Assembly (NCBI GenBank): GCA_023375785.1
Contig: SZWC01002444.1
Span: forward strand, 90,485-154,484
DNA: 64,000 nt
Direction of reading: 5' to 3'
Origin: Penium margaritaceum
Taxonomy: Eukaryota; Streptophyta; Zygnematophyceae; Desmidiales; Peniaceae
Positions within the stretch are counted from its first letter, which is position 1. The number at the start of each line of letters is the position of its first letter. Below are positions 35,263 to 45,178 of this stretch, piece after piece. Below the pieces are notes generated by a model. It was not told the DNA's origin and searched no databases. It saw only the letters and a list, made by a program, of their open reading frames with translations. The translations under genes were made by a program, and so were the position numbers.

Positions 35263-38200
35263 TTAGTTCTCATCTCTTGCATCCACCATGCCGACTCCTC
35301 GAGCGCCTGCAACATGCAAGTCGCTGTCTAGCGGCTTTGTCAAGAAGTCCGCAAGCATTTTCTTGATTGCGACGTGCTCCAGTTCCACAACACCCTTGGC
35401 GATAAGGTCACGTGAGTAGTGGTACCGAATATCGATGTGCTTTGTACGCCGGGAGATCATGTCGTCCTCTGCCATAGCCATGGCACTTTGGTTGTCGATG
35501 CGGATGACCGTTGCCTCCTCTTGTGGTGCCTTGATCTCATCAAGCAAACTGCGAAGCCACTGTGTTTCCTTGCAAACTTCGGAGAGTGCAATGTACTCCG
35601 CCTCAGCAGTAGAAAGCGAGACGCAGTCCTGCTTCCTGCTTGCCCATGNGTCAGGTCGTGTTCCCACCATTGCATACATGAGGCTTCCGACGGCGGACTG
35701 GTATGGAATGTTTTGCATCTCCCGCCGGTCTGCCTCGTTGCTTGGTGACATGGAGGAGGAGAGCTTGCAGTCGGAGGGCATGGGGGTGCTGACGGGCTTG
35801 CAGTCCTCCATGTTGTAGCGCTTCAAGATGTCCATGATGTACTTGGTCTGGTTGAGCTCGATGGTGCCTGCTTTGCGGTTGCGGTGAACAGCAATCCCGA
35901 GGTAGTACTCGAGAGGTCCCATGTCCTTCATCTTAAATCTGCTGGCCAGATTTTTCTTGAGGTCCGTGAGGGCCTCCTGCGAGGAAGAACACATGATAAG
36001 ATCATCCACGTACAACGCCACAAGTAGCAAGCCACGTTTGTCCTCCCGCACATAGACGCTAGGGTCATATTTGCAATGTGCGAAGGAGATCTCAGCCATG
36101 AAGCTGTCCATCTCCTTGTACCAGATCCGTGGGGCCTGTTTCAGCCCGTACAACGCCTTCACCAGCTTGCACACCTTACCCTCGGGTGCTTTGACACCTT
36201 CCGGTACCTCCATTAGCACCTCCTTGTCGAGCTTCCCATAAAGGAAGGCTGTCTTCACATCTATCTGGTGGATCTCAAGGTCTTTGGCGGCGGCGACAGC
36301 AAGAAGGGACCTGATGGAGGCAAACGTGACGACCGGTGCGAAGGTCTCATCGTACTCAGAACCTGCGCGCTGCGAGAACCCTTTCGCCACGACCCTTGCC
36401 TTGTACTTGTCGATGCTATCATCTTGCTTCCGCTCCAACCTGAGCACCCACTTTGAGCCCACCACGTGAGCGTTAGTGGGTCTGTCCACCAGCACCCATG
36501 TGCCATTTTCTTCGATGGACGCGAGCTCGCTGTCCACCGCCTCCTTCCACTTGGCCGCATCGGGCCTTGCCAGCGCTTCAGCCACAGTGAGCGGCTCTCC
36601 CTGAGCCAAACAGGACCAGCTCAGTCCGGTCCAGCTTCCAGTGTCAGCGTCGTACTTTGGAGTTTGTTTTCTTTGTCGTGTGCTGCGACGTTGCATTGCT
36701 GGTGGATGTTTGCCATGCTGTTGCTCCGGTGGTGTTGGCTGCCCTGGAGTTGAATGTTCCTCTTTTGAAGAGCCACTGGCCTCCGAGCTGGTCTCAGAGG
36801 CCTCGGACGTCTCCGACTCTGTGTCGGAGCTCGCCGCTGCGTCAGCCTGCGCAGCCGCTCCCCCTGGCACACCACTCTTCTTCACGGCCTGCCGCACTGG
36901 CACCACTTGCCAGTTTTCAGGAGCTTGATCTCCTGACTCTAGCAGCACCAACCACTCTCCCTGTTTTGGAGCTTCTGTGGGATCAAGCATCTCTTCCTTG
37001 CCTGTTTTCCTTTCGTCAAAGGTTACATCCCGGCTGGTGATGAGTCTTCTTCCTGCCAGGTCCCACAAGCGATATGTCTTGTGGGCCGTCTCATAGCCCA
37101 CCATAACGCACTTTCGTGCTCTTGAATCCAGCTTGCCGGCACCCTCACCCGCCTGGACCTTTGCCCATGCGGTGCAGCCGAATACCTTCAGGTGTGATGC
37201 GTCCGGCTTCTTCCCTAACCAAACTTCTTGTGGTGTCATCTGTTGCTTTCCCTTCTTCTTTCCGCTCCTGCCCAGAGCAGCCGCAGGAGTCAGGTTGACA
37301 AGATAGCATGCCGTTCTTGCCGCTTCCGCCCAGAACCGCGGTGGAAGCTTTGCATCAAAGAGCATGCTACGTACCATGCCGAGGATGGTCTGATTCATCC
37401 GTTCGGCAACACCATTGCTCTGCGGCGTGTAAGGTGTTGTGGGCTGGTGGCTGATCCCATGTTGCCTCAACCAGCCCTTGCATGCCTCGTACTCTCCACC
37501 GTTGTCGCTTCGCATCGCTTTGACTTTCTTTCCGGTCTGCCGCTCCACCATGGCGACAAACTCCTGCAACTTTTCTCTGACCTCTCCCTTTGCTTTGAGG
37601 AAGAAGATCCACACCTTGCGGCTGTGGTCATCTATGAAGGTCAGAAAATACTTGCTACCACCATTTGACGCCGTGCGAAAGGGTCCGCACACGTCGGTGT
37701 GAATGAGGTCAAGGGCTGATTCTGCGCGGCGACCATTGCGCTCAAAGCGCGTTCGCTTGGTCTTGCCTTGGAGGCAAGGTTCACACAGGCTGCCACATCC
37801 AACCGCATCCTTCTTGCAACCATCCATGCCACGGACCAGCTGTTGTTGCTGGATGACTTGGAGTGTGCTGTTTGCCACATGCCCAAAGCGTCTATGCCAC
37901 AGATCAGCGTCTTCGTCTTTTGCGGCAGAGGATGCTTTTTCAGTTTTCGTTGGTGTGCTCTCCTGCGTGGGTGTCGAGACCACTGCCTCCGCTGCACCCG
38001 CATGGCCCTCCTTTTCCGAGCTCTTTGCTGCCGTTGTCTGCAGTACGTAGAGTCCGTCAACCCGTGGAACCTGTGCCACGAGATCTTTGTTGGCGTAGAG
38101 GACCTTGATGTCTTCGTTCCTGGCGATGACCGCCTTCTTCTGCGTGAACACCACCGTCATGTCGTTGTCCGTTATTTTTGACACGGACAGAAGGTTTGCC

Positions 38201-38430
38201 GCAAAGGAGGGCATGTAGACCACGTCACGTAGCCGTAGATCCTTCTCCGCACCATTGAGGCTGATGCTCACCAGCTTGTCGCCCACGCCCTTTGCGTTCA
38301 CGACGCTACCGTTTGCGCATCTGAACCACCAATCGGTGGGGCCGATGGAGACAAATCCAGCCTGGTCGTTGCTAGAGTGATGATCGGTGCCGGAGTCAAG
38401 CCCAAAATCTCCTAGCCTGAGCAGCGCCGC
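35263..38430 (-). pseudogene. pol: Copia pol: protease, integrase, reverse transcriptase, RNase H
   Basis: The long minus-strand coding region. Reading in order: an aspartic protease motif DSGTDHH; the pre-integrase zinc domain (LWHRRFGHV ... CEPCLQGK); the integrase core with D-D-E acidic residues (HTDVCGPF, RSDNGGEYEA, NGVAERMNQT); reverse transcriptase (KARVVAKGF, IDVKTAFLYG, and the catalytic YVDDLIM); and RNase H (STAEAEYIAL, IDNQSAMAM, and the ADFLTKPL tail). This is the classic Copia order, and the length is normal for the family. The products would process the polyprotein, copy the RNA and integrate the cDNA. Confidence 0.96.
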
Positions 38431-39406
38431 TCCTTTTTCTGGAGGCGTGCTCTGTGCCATCATGTTGGTAGCTTCTTTGCCACCCTTTTTTGTTGCCTTT
38501 GTTCCCACCGCTTCCGCTGTCTTCCTTCTTTGGCGACCTGCACTCTCTTGCCCAGTGCCCAGGTTTGTCGCAGTTGTGGCAGTTACCCTGTCGCTTGGGA
38601 GCCTTGCCGCCATTGTTGCCTCCGCCACCACCGCTTCCGCTGCTGCCTTTTTGACAAGAGGCTGACCCTTTGCTCCCGCGGCCACCGTAGCGTGCGGCAT
38701 AGGCTGAGAAATTAGCCTCACTTCCGCTGCGGCGCATGGCCTCGTTTCGCACGTACTCAGACACTGCCGTGTACGTCAGGTCGTCCTCCTTCCAGCCGCC
38801 CATGACGGTGATCATCGGGCTCCAGCTCTCCGGTAGCGCCATGAGGAGAATCATGGCTTGCATGTTCTCGTCAAGGTCCCAGTTCATCTGGCGAGCCTCG
38901 CCAAGGAGTCCTTCAAACTCCTGTAGGAAATCGGGGATTGATTCGCCCTCATTCACCCGCATGCTGATCAGCCATTGTAGGATGAATAATCTGTTCGCAA
39001 GGGAGGTGGATTGGTGCACGCGCTTGAGCTTGTCGTACGCTTCGCAAGCCAGCGTCTACCCGGCAATGATGGGAACATACTTCTTAGCAATCGCGTTGCT
39101 GAGGAATGACATGGCAATATCATTTCGATCCATCCATGCCTCATGCTCGGATGTGCCTTCCGCGGGAACCTGCTCCTCTCCCTTCAGTAGTTTGATGAAG
39201 CCGCGCACTTTCATCGCCAGCTCGAACTGCCATCTCCAAAGGGGGAAGTCAATCCCCTCAACAATGGGGATTCCTCCCAAGGGTCCAAGACCTTGCGGCA
39301 GTGACATAGCACTCACATTTGCTCCAGTGGTCTGCCCTGTGGTAGCCACTGTTGAGTTTGAGGACTGCCCTGCGGCAGTCCCCACTCCTCCTGATGGGTC
39401 AACCAT
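38400..39406 (-). pseudogene. gag: Copia gag with zinc knuckle
   Basis: Begins at an ATG (MVDPSGG) about 330 nt after the primer site. The N-terminal part has FPLWRWQFELAMKVRG, the usual W-x-x-x-(L/M) core of Copia gag. The middle part is the UBN2-like helical region (LMALPESWSPMI). The C-terminal part carries one CCHC knuckle, CHNCDKPGHWAREC (C-x2-C-x4-H-x4-C), in a Gly/Ser/Lys-rich tail. Gag forms the virus-like particle and binds the RNA. Some damage is present. Confidence 0.92.
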
Positions 39407-39737
39407 TTTTGTTGCCCTTATCTTCTTCCCACGTCTCTGCTGCGTTGAGGCCGATGTAGGATGATGTTAGCTGATGTCTGCTACCAGTTTTAGGATGCAG
39501 ATCCGTTGCTTACCCCTTCAGCCGATGTTCACCTGCAGACAGAGAAGATATCTACACCAACACACCCAGGGTCTTGCCACCAAGGGCAGAGCTTTTCCTT
39601 GGTCCCTGTGTGCTGAGTGCAGACCAAGCCGTTGAAGTTGATGAAGCTGATGGAGCTGATGGAGCTGATGGAGCCAGCGTGCGCACCTGGAGAGAGCGTA
39701 CCAGAGTTGAGCGAAGCGTGCCTTACAACTGGTCAGT
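39407..39737 (-). other. Untranslated leader of the Copia element
   Basis: About 330 nt between the primer site and the gag start. Around 39640-39680 it holds three to four tandem copies of a 9-bp unit (GATGGAGCT on the plus strand). Nothing else is recognisable. Confidence 0.7.
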
Positions 39738-39752
39738 GTGGGCCCATAACCC
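39738..39752 (-). other. Primer-binding site of the Copia element (internal initiator tRNA-Met)
   Basis: Two bases inside the 5' LTR, the minus strand reads GGGTTATGGGCCCAC. This 15-mer complements the anticodon arm of initiator tRNA-Met (GTGGGCCCATAACCC), not its 3' end. Drosophila copia primes from a half-tRNA-iMet cut in the anticodon loop, and this site fits the same mechanism. Confidence 0.85.
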
Positions 39753-39986
39753 TTTGTCAACAGGCCTGAGGCGAACGGACTAGAAAACAGGGCCAACACA
39801 ATAGCACCTGCCGTCCGCTCCTAGCATTTCAGCTAGGAGAAGATATCACCCTCAGGATCACGGTTCCACACTGAGCAGTTCCTAGACAATCACTTGCTAG
39901 CAACTGTGTCCACTTAACACTTGGTCACTTTCCCGCGAGGTGCTAGTCAAAGACTAACTCCTGGGGCTTAGACCAACCAGTGTCTT

Positions 39987-39993
39987 CTTTATA
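39987..39993 (-). promoter_or_regulatory. TATA-like box in the Copia 5' LTR
   Basis: TATAAAG on the minus strand (context CAGTATAAAGAAGACA), about 450 nt into the LTR and about 230 nt before its inner end. This is a reasonable place for a U3/R promoter. The other LTR has the same bases. Confidence 0.55.
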
Positions 39994-40150
39994 CTGTTCC
40001 TTAGTTGGACAACTCTGTGAGGAGCATCTAAGGCCAGATTGTGTAATTAGAATGAGGAATGAGCCTGGTACATATAGTCCTAGGCCTGGCTTCTAAGGTG
40101 TGTGGGTAGTGACACTTTTGGGGTGGTCACTCCAAACCACCTCACCAGTC

Positions 40151-40185
40151 CGCCAATTGGCGCATCCACTGACCGCCAAGTGGCG
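40151..40185. promoter_or_regulatory. Paired palindromes in the Copia LTR
   Basis: CGCCAATTGGCG (40151-40162) is a perfect 12-bp palindrome. CGCCAAGTGGCG (40174-40185) is the same site with one changed base. They are 23 bp centre to centre, about two helical turns, upstream of the TATA-like box in element orientation. They could be a tandem regulator-binding site; function is inferred. Confidence 0.4.
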
Positions 40186-40240
40186 CACTCTCCTCATGCA
40201 TGGAGAAATGTCTAAGAAACTTCCCCTGTGCTAGAAGGTC

Positions 40241-40324
40241 AAAAAACCTCCTGCGCACATCAAGGCTCGATCGCAGGACCTGTTGTCCCTAAGTCCAACA
40301 TGCTATCCATTGCGCTACACTTCT
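40241..40324 (-). ncRNA. Degraded tRNA-Arg-like module with Pol III signals inside the Copia LTR
   Basis: On the minus strand the stretch from 40318 reads TAGCGCAATGGATAGCATG then TTGGACTT, which closely follows the D arm and anticodon 5' half of plant tRNA-Arg. An A-box-like TAGCGCAATGGA (40317-40306) and a B box GATCGAGCC (40272-40264, fits GWTCRANNC) lie at normal tRNA spacing. A T6 run (40246-40241) follows the expected 3' end, as for a Pol III terminator. The acceptor, anticodon and T stems no longer pair, so it is not a working tRNA. It may be a tRNA pseudogene or a tRNA-headed SINE captured by the LTR. Confidence 0.55.
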
Positions 40325-43300
40325 GGTATCTTGCTTGGACTTGCACCACGAACAAGGTTTGGGGGACTTACTCCAAGGGAGCAGTGCATGCCCAACCTGT
40401 CCATCAACCCATAGCAGTGGCCATGGGGCATAGAAGAACAACACTTTGGTCGGTCATTGTGCATGGTAGCCACACCGTGCTACTACTTATTGAAGGTCGT
40501 TGTACTTTCTAGTTGAAAACTAATATTCCGAAACCATTGTTTCCCCCTCTGACCATTTGTGACTCGTGTTATGGGTTGTGAACGTTGACCACCCATATTG
40601 AAATTCTTTGGTCATGGTCAGTGACATATGCCTAGTTTGGTTGTTCGGTGTGAATAGTAGCCACACCGTGCCANCCCCCTCTGACCATTTGTGACTCGTA
40701 TTATGAGTTGTCAACGTTGACCACACACAGCGGATTTCTTTGGTCAAAGGCAGTACATATGCCTACTTTGGTCGGTCATTGTGCATGGTAGCCACACCGT
40801 GCTACTACTTATTGAAGGTCGTTGTACTTGCTAGTTGAAAACTAATATTCCGAAACCATTGTTTCCCCCTCTGACCATTTGTGACTCGTGTTATGGGTTG
40901 TGAACGTTGACCACCCATATTGAAATTCTTTGGTCATGGTCAGTGACATATGCCTAGTTTGGTTGTTCGGTGTGCATAGTAGCCACACCGTGCCACTACT
41001 TATTGAAGTTCTTTGTCCTTTCTAATCGATACATAGGGTTCCCAAACCATTGTCTCTCCCTCTTACCATTTGTGACTCGTGTTATGAGTTGTCAATGTTG
41101 ACCACACATAGTGGACTTCTTTGGTCATAGTCAGTGACGTATGCATCCTTTTTTTGGTCACTGTGCACGCTAGCCACACCGTGCCACTACTTGTTGAAGG
41201 TCTTTGTACTTGCTAGTTGATAACTAGTGTTCCTAACCCTCTATTTCCCCCTCTGACCATTTGTGACTCGTGTTATGAGTTTTCAACATTGACCACACAC
41301 TGTGAAATTCTTTTGGTCATGGTTAGTGGCAAATGCCTACTTTGGTTTGTCACTGTACATGGTTGCCACGCGGTGTCACTACATATTGAAGGTCTTTGTG
41401 CTTTCTAGTTGATAGCTAGTGTTCTCAAACCATTGTTACCCCCTCTGACTATCTGTGACTCTTGTTGTGAGTTGTCAACGTTGACAACATGAAGTGGAAT
41501 TCTTTGGTCATGGTCAGTCACATATGCATACTTTGGTTGGTCACTGTGCATGGTAGCCAAACTTTGCCACTACATATTGAAGGTCTTTGTACTTGCTAGT
41601 CGATAACTAGTATTCACATACCATTGTTTCCCCCTCTGACCATTCTTTGGTCATGGTCAGTGACATATGCCTACTTTAGTTGGTCATTGTACATGGTACC
41701 CACACCGTGCCACTACTTATTGAAGGTCCTTGTGCTTGCTAGTTGATACCTGGTGTTCCCAAACCATCGTTTCTCCCTCTGACCATTTGTAACTCGCATT
41801 ATGAGTTGTCAAACTTGACCACACACAACGGATTTCTTTGGTCAAAGGCAGTACATATGCCTACTTTGGCCGGTCATTGTGCATGGTAGCCACACCGTGG
41901 TATTACTTATTGAAGGTCATTGTACTTTCTAGTTGAAAACTAATATTCTGAAACCATTGTTTTCCCCTCTGACCATTTGTGACTCGTGTTATGGGTTGTG
42001 AACGCTGACCACCCATATTGAAATTCTTTGGTCATGGTCAGTGACATATCTCTAGTTTGGTTGTTCGGTGTGCATAGTAGCAACACCGTGCCACTACTTA
42101 TTGAAGTTCTTTGTCCTTTCTAGTCGATACATAGGGTTCCCAACCTATTGTCTCTCCCTCTAACCATTTGTAACTCGTGTTATGAGTTGTCAATGTTGAC
42201 CACATGAAGTGGAATTCTTTGGTCATGGTCAGTGATATGTGCATACTTAGGTTGGTCACTCTGCATGGTAGCCACACTGTGCCACTACATATTGAACGTC
42301 TTTGTACTTGCTAGTCGAAAACTAGTATTCACAAACCATTGTTTCCCCCTCTGGCCATTTGTGGCTCGTGTTATGAGTTGTCAATGTTGACCACACATAG
42401 TGACATTCTTTGGTCATGGTCAGTGACATATGCCTACTTTGGTTGGTCATTGTACATGGTAGCGACACCGTGCCACTACTTACTGAAGGTCCTTGTGCTT
42501 GCTAGTTGATACCTGGTGTTTCCAAACCATCGTTTCCCCCTATGACCATTTGTGAATCGTATTATGAGTTGTCAACGTTGACCACACCCAGCGGATTTCT
42601 TTGGTCAAAGGCAGTACATATACCTACTTTGGCCGGCCATGGTGCATGGTAGCCACACCGTGGTACTACTTATTGAAGGTCATTGTACTTGCTAGTTGAA
42701 AACTAATATTCCGAAACCATTGTTCCACCCTCTGACCATTTGTGACTCGTGTTATGGGTTGTGAACGTTGACCACCCATATTGAAATTCTTTGGTCATGG
42801 CCAGTGACATATGCCTAGTTTGGTTGTTTGGTGTGCATAGTAGCCACACCGTGCCACTACTTATTAAAGTTCTTTGTCCGTTCTAGTCGATACATAGGGT
42901 TCCCAAACCATTGTCTCTCCCTCTGACCATTTGTGACTCGTGTTATGAGTTGTCAATGTTGACCACACATAGTGGACTTCTTTGGTCATAGTCAGTGACG
43001 TATGCATCCTTTGGTTGGTCACTGTGCACGCTAGCCACACCATGCCACTACTTGTTGAAGGTCTTTGTACTTGCTAGTTGATAACTAGTGTTTTCAACCC
43101 ATTGTTTCCCCCTCTGACCATTTGTGACGCGTGTTATGAGTTTTCAACGTTGACCACACACTGTGAAATTCTTTTGGTCATGGTTAGTGGCATATGCCTA
43201 CTTTGGTTTGTCAGTGTACATGGTTGCCACGCCGTGTCACTACGTATTGAAGGTCTTTGTGCTCTCTAATTGATAGCTGGTGTTCCCAAACCATTGTTAC

Positions 43301-44223
43301 CCCCTCTGACTATCTGTGACTCTTGTTGTGAGTTGTCAACGTTGACCACATGAAGTGGATTTCTTTGGTCATGGTCAGTGACATATGCATACTTTGGTTG
43401 GTCACTGTGCATGGTAGCCACACTGTGCCACTACATATTGAAGGTATTTGTACTTGCTAGTCAATAACTAGTATTCACAAACCATTTTTTCCCCCTCTGA
43501 CCATTTGTGACTCGTGTTATGAGATTTCAAGGTTGACCACACATAGTGACATTGTTTGGTCATGGTCAGTGACATATGCCTACTTTGGTTGGTCATTGTA
43601 CATGGTAGCCACACCGTGCCACTACTTATTGAAGGTCCTTGTGCTTTCTAGTTGATACCTAGTGTTTCCAAACCATCGTTTCCCTCTCTGACCATTTGTG
43701 AATCGTATTGTGAGTTGTCAACGTTGACCACACACATCGGATTTCTTTGGTCAAAGGCAGTACATATGCCTACTTTGGCCGGTCATTGTGCATGGTAGCC
43801 ACACCGTGCTACTACTTATTGAAGGTCGTTGTACTTGCTAGTTGAAAACTAGAATTCTGAAACCATTGTTTCCCCCTCTGACCATTTGTGACTCGTGTCA
43901 TGGGCTGTGAACGTTGAACACCCATATTGAAATTCATTGGTCATGGCCAGTGACATATGCCTAGTTTGATTGTTCGGTGTGCATAGTAGCCACACCGTGC
44001 TACTACTTATTGAAGTTCTTTGTCCTTTCTAGTCGATACATAGGGTTCCCAAACCACTGTCTCTCCCTCTGACCATTTGTGATTCGTGTTATGAGTTGTC
44101 CATGTTGACCACACATAGTGGACTTCTTTGGTCATATTCAGTGACGTATGCATCCTTTGGTTGGTCACTGTGCACGCTAGCCACACCGTGCCACTACTTG
44201 TTGAAGGTCTTTGTACTTGCTAG

Positions 44224-44415
44224 TTGATAACTAGTGTTCCCAACCCATTGTTTCTCCCTATGACCATTTGTGACTCGTGTTATGAGTTTTCAACGTTGAC
44301 CACACACTGTGAAATTCGTTTGGTCATGGTTAGTGGCATATGCCTACTTTGGTTTGTCACTGTACATGGTTGCCACGCCGTGTCACTACGTATTGAAGGT
44401 CTTTGTGCTTTCTAG
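44224..44415 (+). repeat. Monomer type A (192 bp)
   Basis: Diagnostic bases are TTGATAACTAGTGTTCCC, GAGTTTTCAACGTTGACC, GGTTAGTGGCATATG and GCCACGCCGTGTCAC. Its length is a multiple of three, which is why a 63-codon open frame recurs in A copies. Confidence 0.95.
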
Positions 44416-44606
44416 TTGATAGCTAGTGTTCCCAAACCATTGTTACCCCCTCCGACTATCTGTGACTATTGTTGTGAGTTGTCGACGTTGACCACATGAA
44501 GTGGAATTCTTTGGTCATGGTCAGTGACATATGCATACTTTGGTTGGTCACTGTGCATGGTAGCCACACTGTGCCACTACATATTGAAGGTCTTTGTACT
44601 TGCTAG
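44416..44606 (+). repeat. Monomer type B (191 bp)
   Basis: Diagnostic bases are TTGATAGCTAGTG, ATTGTTACCCCCTC, GACTATCTGTGACT, CACATGAAGTGGAATTC and CATATGCATACTTTGG. The usual B carries the perfect palindrome GTCAACGTTGAC; this copy has one changed base in it. Confidence 0.95.
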
Positions 44607-44797
44607 TCAATAACTAGTATTCACAAACCATTGTTTCCCCCTCTGACCATTTGTGACTCGTGTTATGAGTTTTCAAAGTTTACCACACATAGTGACATTG
44701 TTTGGTCATGGTCAGTGACATATGCCCACTTTGGTTGGTCATTGTACATGGTAGCCACACCGTGCCACTACTTATTGAAGGTCCTTGTGCTCGCTAG
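44607..44797 (+). repeat. Monomer type C (191 bp)
   Basis: Diagnostic bases are AACTAGTATTCACAAACC, CAAAGTTGACC (TTTACC in this copy), CACATAGTGACATT and GAAGGTCCTTGTGCT. It is the partner in most hybrid monomers. Confidence 0.95.
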
Positions 44798-44987
44798 TTG
44801 ATACCTAGTGTTTCCAAACCATTCTTTCCCCCTCTGACCATTTGTGAATCGTATTATGAGTTGTCAACGTTGACCACACACAGCGGATTTCTTTGGTCAA
44901 AGGCAGTACATATGCCTACTTTGGCCGGTCATTGTGCATGGTAGCCACACCGTGCTACTACTTATTGAAGGTCGTTGTACTTGCTAG
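44798..44987 (+). repeat. Monomer type D (190 bp)
   Basis: Diagnostic bases are TTGATACCTGGTG (TAGTG here), CATCGTTTCCCCC in most copies, TATTATGAGTTGTCAACG, CAGCGGATTTCTTTGG and TCAAAGGCAGTACATATG. It carries the 12-bp palindrome GTCAACGTTGAC. Confidence 0.95.
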
Positions 44988-45178
44988 TTGAAAACTAAAA
45001 TTCTGAAACCATTGTTTCCCCCTCTGACCATTTGTGACTCGTGTTATGGGTCGTGAACGTTGACCACCCATATTGAAATTCTTTGGTCATGGCCAGTGAC
45101 ATATGCCTAGTTTGGTTGTTCGGTATGCATAGTAGCCACACCATGTCACTGCGTATTGAAGTTCTTTGTCCTTTCTCG
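44988..45178 (+). repeat. Monomer type E (191 bp)
   Basis: Diagnostic bases are TTGAAAACTAATATTCCG in most copies, TATGGGTTGTGAACGTTGAC, CACCCATATTGAAATTC and CCTAGTTTGGTTGTTCGG. It is the most divergent type. Confidence 0.95.

Larger units (their letters stand above)
34692..40443 (-). mobile_element. Ty1/Copia LTR retrotransposon, nearly full length
   Basis: A 5752-bp element on the minus strand, flanked by a perfect 5-bp duplication CTTTG (34687-34691 and 40444-40448). The 3' LTR is at 34692-35164 and the 5' LTR at 39755-40443. Shared LTR sequence differs at about 5 of 470 positions (about 1%), so it is much younger than the other three elements. Pol order is protease, integrase, reverse transcriptase, RNase H, which defines Ty1/Copia (Pseudoviridae). 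Most coding sequence is readable; I count roughly three or four interruptions, part of them collapsed assembly gaps. It is much more GC-rich than the satellite around it. Its satellite neighbours resume in the same monomer type (D). Confidence 0.97.
39755..40443 (-). repeat. 5' LTR of the Copia element
   Basis: 689 bp and apparently complete. On the minus strand, from its 5' end, it holds a tRNA-like Pol III module (about 40324-40241), two palindromes (40185-40151), then a TATA-like box (39993-39987). This LTR drives the element's transcript. Confidence 0.95.

Noticed and set aside
36261-39464. Several open frames of 60-240 codons on the plus strand across the Copia element
   Set aside because: They are antisense shadows of gag and pol and contain no domains of their own.
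40241-40324. A functional tRNA gene
   Set aside because: A and B boxes and a T6 run are present, but acceptor, anticodon and T stems do not pair, so it is called tRNA-like only.
44224-44415. A 63-codon open frame repeated in nearly every A monomer
   Set aside because: It opens at TTG, not ATG, and exists because A is 192 bp long and stop-free in one frame. It has no domain, its variants look random, and it sits in a satellite.
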